DNA from: JAZDEU01 sp043808545
GTDB taxonomy: Bacteria > Patescibacteriota > Patescibacteriia > JAZDEU01
DNA length: 7,467 nt
Direction: 5' to 3'
Assembly (NCBI GenBank): GCA_043808545.1
Contig: JAZDEU010000056.1
Span: forward strand, 1 to 7,467
Position numbers and translations under genes: made by a program. Below are positions 5,767 through 7,467 of the stretch, one piece after another (positions within the stretch are counted from its first letter, which is position 1; each line of letters starts with the position of its first letter). The notes under the pieces were generated by a model. It was not told where the DNA came from, searched no databases, and saw only the letters and a list, made by a program, of their open reading frames with translations.

Positions 5767-7467
5767 ATGATGAATATATTTTCAATTTCAGGTATTTTAA
5801 TTATGACAACCAGTTCTATAATGGCTGGTTTTATGTTTTTTACATATCATGAAAGTAAAAATATAAATCATCTGCTTTGGGGGATTTTTTGCGTGTCTGT
5901 TGCTATCTGGGGCGGAGGCGGTTATAAAATTGCAAGCACTACTGATATTTATATGGCTGACGCGTGGTGGCGAAGCACGCATATAGGAATTATTTTTATT
6001 CCTATTTTATTTACCCATTTTGTATATAATTTTTTAAATATAAAAAGAAAAAAATTTATAATTTCCCTTTATTTATTAGGTCTCTTCTTTTTAGCAACTA
6101 ACTTTTTCGGCAATTTATTTATTGCCAATATGCGATGGACATTTAATCAATTTTATTACGACTCGCCGCCGGGTATTTTCTATATTCCTTTTACAATAAT
6201 GTTCGTTGGATTAGTTATTCATAGCAATGTAAAACTATGGGTATTTTATAGAAAAGCGACAGGCTTGCCGAGAGCGCAAATTAAATATTTACTCATTGCA
6301 TTAGTTATTAGTTTTTCTGGCGGCAGTCTTAGTTTTTTGCCTGTTTTTAAAATTGATTTTTATCCTGTGCTTAATCTCCTCGTTTGTCTTGCCCCGATAA
6401 TAATTGCCTACGCCATAACGCGTTATCAATTAATGGATATTAGAATAATGGCTCGCAAGATAATTGTTTATTTAATAACCGCTCTTTTCTCATACAGCTT
6501 TTTTTATTTTTGCGTATGGCTTTTGACAAAATTGTTCGGCAGCATCTACGCGCCGGGCGCTTTGACGCTCGGTCTTTTTATTGCCATAATATTCGTATCG
6601 CTTTTTTTTGTTATAGAAAAATTAGTGCGGTTTATCGCAAATAAATATTTTTTCGCTTCTCTCTATTCCCAGCATGAGATGTTAAAACATATCAGCGAGA
6701 AATTAACCACTATTGTTGATTTGGAAAAGCTGGTCAACAGCGTTAGCGATGCGATTAGAAAAACGCTTGGGGTTGATAAGATCGCTTTTATTTTAAAAAA
6801 TGGCTCTGTAACAAGTTTTAAAATCCATAAAAATGACGGGTTTAAAAAAACGCGGATTGCGGCAATGATTAAAAATAAAGAGATAATTGCGTATTTTAAA
6901 AAGGTTTCAAAACCAGTTAGCGCTGAAGAGTTGAGCAGACTGGAAGCCGGGGAGTTAAAAACAGCAATGATAAATATGGATGCGCGGCTTTTGCTCCCGC
7001 TCTTAACGAGAAATAATTTGCAGGGGATGATTATTTTAGGCGGGAAAATTACGAGCGACGCGTATTCGCGCGAAGATATGGAATTATTAAACATACTTGC
7101 CAGTCAAGCGGCGCTGGCGATTGAGAATGCGAAATTATATGATCAGCTTGAAGAGTGGAATGATAAATTGGAAGACAAAGTCGCGGAGCAGACGAAAGAT
7201 ATTAAAACGAAAAATGTCAGATTAAAAAAATTGTTAGAAATGAAAACAGAATTTTTGCATACTGCTTCGCATCAGTTAAGAACGCCAGTATCTGCGATTA
7301 AGGGATTGGTGTCAATGTTAAAAGACGGCGATTTTAAAAATGAGGATGAGCAGACGCAGGCTAATGCGTTTAATGGGATTTTTACGAAAACGGAAAAGAT
7401 GAATGATGTTTTAGACGACATTTTGATTGCCGAGGAGCTTGACACGGAAGAAAATTACAAGTTGAAA
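5767..7467 (+). CDS. Membrane sensor histidine kinase (poly-TM, GAF, HisKA), 3' end outside the window
   Basis: 567 codons are open to the right edge without a stop. Residues 1-295 carry about nine hydrophobic segments: seven like the N-terminal 7TM region of bacterial histidine kinases and two more before the cytosol. There is no large outside domain. Residues about 305-455 form a GAF-like domain (start HEMLKHISEKLTTI, end ASQAALAIENAKLYDQL). A charged coiled coil (about 459-490) leads to the HisKA domain, whose H-box is TEFLHTASHQLRTP with phospho-accepting H502. The ATPase domain would follow beyond the edge. The protein should sit in the cytoplasmic membrane, sense a membrane or small-ligand signal and pass phosphate to a response regulator, which is not seen here. 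It starts at one of two tandem ATGs (5767, 5770), since the first membrane segment begins at once. No Shine-Dalgarno sequence is present, and the -10 box is 9 nt upstream, so translation is probably leaderless. Confidence 0.9.
   Translation, partial: MMNIFSISGILIMTTSSIMAGFMFFTYHESKNINHLLWGIFCVSVAIWGGGGYKIASTTDIYMADAWWRSTHIGIIFIPILFTHFVYNFLNIKRKKFIISLYLLGLFFLATNFFGNLFIANMRWTFNQFYYDSPPGIFYIPFTIMFVGLVIHSNVKLWVFYRKATGLPRAQIKYLLIALVISFSGGSLSFLPVFKIDFYPVLNLLVCLAPIIIAYAITRYQLMDIRIMARKIIVYLITALFSYSFFYFCVWLLTKLFGSIYAPGALTLGLFIAIIFVSLFFVIEKLVRFIANKYFFASLYSQHEMLKHISEKLTTIVDLEKLVNSVSDAIRKTLGVDKIAFILKNGSVTSFKIHKNDGFKKTRIAAMIKNKEIIAYFKKVSKPVSAEELSRLEAGELKTAMINMDARLLLPLLTRNNLQGMIILGGKITSDAYSREDMELLNILASQAALAIENAKLYDQLEEWNDKLEDKVAEQTKDIKTKNVRLKKLLEMKTEFLHTASHQLRTPVSAIKGLVSMLKDGDFKNEDEQTQANAFNGIFTKTEKMNDVLDDILIAEELDTEENYKLK

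Noticed and set aside
6663..7094. Open frame of 143 codons on the minus strand
   Set aside because: It is antisense to the GAF region of the histidine kinase; its hydrophobic, Ser-rich product is what the reverse of such coding sequence gives.

Overview
The window is AT-rich bacterial DNA whose main part looks like a candidate-phylum genome, possibly Patescibacteria/CPR. The signs are short intergenic gaps, a poly-TM histidine kinase with a GAF domain and no outside sensor, at least one probably leaderless gene, and small single-function operons. The phylum is inferred from style, not proven; the T-box leader and the strong Shine-Dalgarno (SD) sites would also suit a Firmicutes-like organism.

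Left edge (1-608). The 3' end of an ISL3-type transposase and a probable terminal inverted repeat run to position 135. There the element interrupts an alaE-like L-alanine exporter gene on the minus strand: 72 native codons remain, followed by 10 codons read from the element. Upstream of alaE on the same strand is a short remnant that resembles the start of an AstE/AspA-type metallo-deacylase with a spoiled zinc motif. This edge is a small graveyard of broken genes and looks richer in GC than what follows.

Centre left (656-3733). A 718-residue DUF3604/PHP-type metallohydrolase (+) converges on a sulfotransferase-like P-loop gene (-). A symmetric stem-loop between them can terminate both.

Centre (3734-4321). 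This gene-free stretch is dense in RNA signals. A perfect -35 box starts a roughly 300-nt T-box leader on the minus strand, with Stem III, the T-box sequence and a 22-bp terminator. The leader points at the sulfotransferase gene, not at an aminoacyl-tRNA synthetase. A separate hairpin next to it ends the trpS operon.

Right (4322-7467). A four-knuckle zinc-ribbon protein and trpS form a two-gene minus-strand operon with its own promoter. Divergent from it, and running out of the window, is a histidine kinase with 9 predicted TM segments, a GAF domain, a coiled coil and an H-box. Its extended -10 box lies so close to the ATG that the mRNA should be leaderless.

I see no phage, CRISPR, tRNA or rRNA. 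The most unusual feature is the T-box leader placed before a non-synthetase gene. The clearest structural event is the insertion-sequence disruption of alaE.
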